Below, piece by piece: positions 4,576-5,431 of a DNA stretch of 5,431 bases. The stretch is taken from positions 1 through 5,431 of the forward strand of contig JAEYEL010000164.1 of the NCBI GenBank assembly GCA_023403475.1, written 5' to 3'. The translations under genes and the position numbers were made by a program. How positions within the stretch are numbered: the first letter of the stretch is position 1; each line of letters starts with the position of its first letter. The notes beneath the pieces were generated by a model. It made no database searches and was not told the origin of the DNA. It was given only the letters and a program-made list of their open reading frames with translations. The DNA comes from Actinomycetes bacterium. GTDB taxonomy: Bacteria > Actinomycetota > Coriobacteriia > Coriobacteriales > Eggerthellaceae.

Positions 4576-5184
4576 ATGCGAAAAGGAGTGGTTCGCTCCG
4601 TCAACCTTTCCAAACGGAAAGGCGGGCGCAAAACGCCGGTTGCGGGCGGGTCGGCGCACGTGATAGAGCAGCTTGGGTTCGAAGGCGACGGCCATGCCGA
4701 CCATTGGCACAGGCAGGTGTCGCTTCTGGCATGGGAATCGGTGCTGAAAGCCCGAGCTGCGGGTCTTGACGTGGGGGAGGGCGACTTCGCCGAGAACATC
4801 ACGACCGAAGGCATCGACCTTCTACAGCTTCCGCTGGGAACGCAGGTGCGCGTGGGCGATGCGGTGGTGCTGGAGGTTTCCCAGATAGGGAAGGTGTGCC
4901 ACACGCGCTGCGCCATCTACTATCTGGCGGGCGACTGCATCTTCCCGCGCGAGGGCGTGTTCTTCGTGGCGCTGCACGGAGGAGAGGTGCGCGTGGGCGA
5001 CGCCGTGGAAGTGGTGAAGATGGGCGAGGGCACCTGCGCGTTCACGCCGCAGGAGGCGCTCGACGAGATCGCTCGCGAACGGGCCCGCGAAGGTGCCGGC
5101 GAGAGCGCGGAGGCCTGCGAAACTTGCGACGGCTGCGAAGCCGTTGCCCGTATGACCGCGAGCATGGAGGCGGTAGAGCGTTAG
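4576..5184 (+). CDS. Stand-alone MOSC-domain protein
   Basis: 202-residue MOSC-domain protein. MOSC (molybdenum cofactor sulfurase C-terminal) domains are beta-strand-rich modules that carry or transfer sulfur or handle molybdenum cofactor. The main signature is GDFAENITTEGIDLLQLPLG (69-88), then QIGKVCHTRCAIYYLAGDC (103-121), and IFPREGVFFVALHGGEVRVGDAVEV (122-146), giving conserved C108, C112 and C121. A separate C154 follows. The last ~45 residues form an acidic/basic helical tail with C181-x2-C184-x2-C187, unusual for the plain family and possibly metal-binding. The ATG at 4576 has AGGAG (4565-4569) six bases upstream. No other molybdenum-cofactor gene is visible, so partner and exact reaction are unknown. 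It is divergent from the Rrf2 regulator and converges on cysK. It ends in its own terminator. Confidence 0.9.
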   Translation: MRKGVVRSVNLSKRKGGRKTPVAGGSAHVIEQLGFEGDGHADHWHRQVSLLAWESVLKARAAGLDVGEGDFAENITTEGIDLLQLPLGTQVRVGDAVVLEVSQIGKVCHTRCAIYYLAGDCIFPREGVFFVALHGGEVRVGDAVEVVKMGEGTCAFTPQEALDEIARERAREGAGESAEACETCDGCEAVARMTASMEAVER

Positions 5185-5222
5185 GCCTCCCGACGGGGAA
5201 GCCTAACGCCGCCTTCTCTTTT
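5178..5222 (+). terminator. Intrinsic terminator of the MOSC gene
   Basis: GCGTTAGGC (5178-5186) pairs with GCCTAACGC (5201-5209) over nine bases. After one mismatch a further four pairs (TCCC/GGGA) close a GACG tetraloop. A pyrimidine-rich run ending in TCTTTT (to 5222) follows. The MOSC stop codon (5182-5184) lies inside the left arm. The opposite strand lacks a T-run after the stem, so cysK is less clearly served. Confidence 0.78.
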
Positions 5223-5234
5223 CAAGCAAGGCGT

Positions 5235-5431
5235 TTAGAAGCCGAACATGGCGGTGGACAGGTAGCGCTCGCCGGTATCGGGAAGGATGGCCACGATGAC
5301 TTTGCCCTTGTTCTCGGGGCGAGCCGCCAGCTTGGCGGCGGCGGCCACGGCTGCGCCGGAGGATATGCCCACGAGCAGACCGTCGTGGGAGGCAAGCTCG
5401 CGGCCTGCGGCGAAGGCCTCCTCGTCCTCGA
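5235..5431 (-). CDS. cysK: Cysteine synthase A, C-terminal end (cut by window edge)
   Basis: O-acetylserine sulfhydrylase makes cysteine from O-acetylserine and sulfide with pyridoxal phosphate. Only the last 64 residues are in the window; translating the minus strand gives EDEEAFAAGRELASHDGLLVGISSGAAVAAA, then a lysine-containing helix, then VIVAILPDTGERYLSTAMFGF and TAA. GISSGAA is the conserved loop whose serine contacts the ring nitrogen of the cofactor, and PDTGERYLST is the hallmark C-terminal motif of CysK. The related beta-family enzymes cystathionine beta-synthase and CysM differ here, so CysK is the best call. The CysK C-terminus normally ends in a residue such as Ile that inserts into partner active sites (as in SerAT); this one ends in GF, which cannot be interpreted further. 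The missing N-terminal part, with the catalytic lysine, lies beyond base 5431. Confidence 0.93.
   Translation of the reverse strand, partial: EDEEAFAAGRELASHDGLLVGISSGAAVAAAAKLAARPENKGKVIVAILPDTGERYLSTAMFGF

Noticed and set aside
3804..4769. A 321-codon open frame on the plus strand crossing the Rrf2 gene, the intergenic region and the MOSC start
   Set aside because: It overlaps three well-supported features in another frame and shows no recognisable domain.
1..5431. CRISPR arrays, tRNA or rRNA genes, insertion sequences and phage or plasmid genes
   Set aside because: No regular repeat-spacer pattern, no tRNA-like cloverleaf, no transposase or integrase motif was seen on either strand.

Overview
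The window looks like an ordinary chromosomal segment from a GC-rich bacterium, most likely an actinobacterium of the class Coriobacteriia (Eggerthella/Gordonibacter-like). This is inferred from base composition, codon use, the CIRCE heat-shock operator, and the mix of citramalate synthase, YerC-type TrpR protein, Rrf2 regulator and stand-alone MOSC protein. The sequence alone does not prove the taxon. There are no RNA genes, CRISPR arrays, insertion sequences or phage genes.

Layout from left to right. Bases 1-462 are the 3' end of citramalate synthase (cimA), followed one base later by a small TrpR-superfamily regulator of the YerC/YecD type. After a 126-base gap comes a flavodoxin-fold NAD(P)H-dependent oxidoreductase (893-1459). 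It converges on an Hsp20 small heat-shock gene on the minus strand (1557-2012), and a perfect 30-base palindromic terminator lies between them. The hsp20 gene has a textbook HrcA/CIRCE operator overlapping the -35 box of a strong sigma-70-type promoter, followed by a leader of about 113 nt that can fold.

Reading the other way, 2350-3930 encodes the most unusual protein here. A complete RsmI-type 16S rRNA 2'-O-methyltransferase is joined in one reading frame, through a repeat-bearing Ala/Pro/Ser linker, to a complete YgjP/SprT-like zinc metallopeptidase (HELCH...H). This gene meets an Rrf2-family regulator on the minus strand (3927-4355) tail to tail. The two stop codons share a CTAG and leave no room for a terminator.

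The right end has a sulfur theme. The Rrf2 protein resembles the cysteine regulator CymR but carries an IscR-like cysteine triplet. It is divergently transcribed from a stand-alone MOSC protein (4576-5184) with a cysteine-rich tail. The minus-strand gene at the right edge is the C-terminal end of cysteine synthase (cysK). In Firmicutes CymR works together with CysK, so a local Rrf2/CysK/MOSC sulfur-control module is a reasonable hypothesis, but it is not shown by the sequence.
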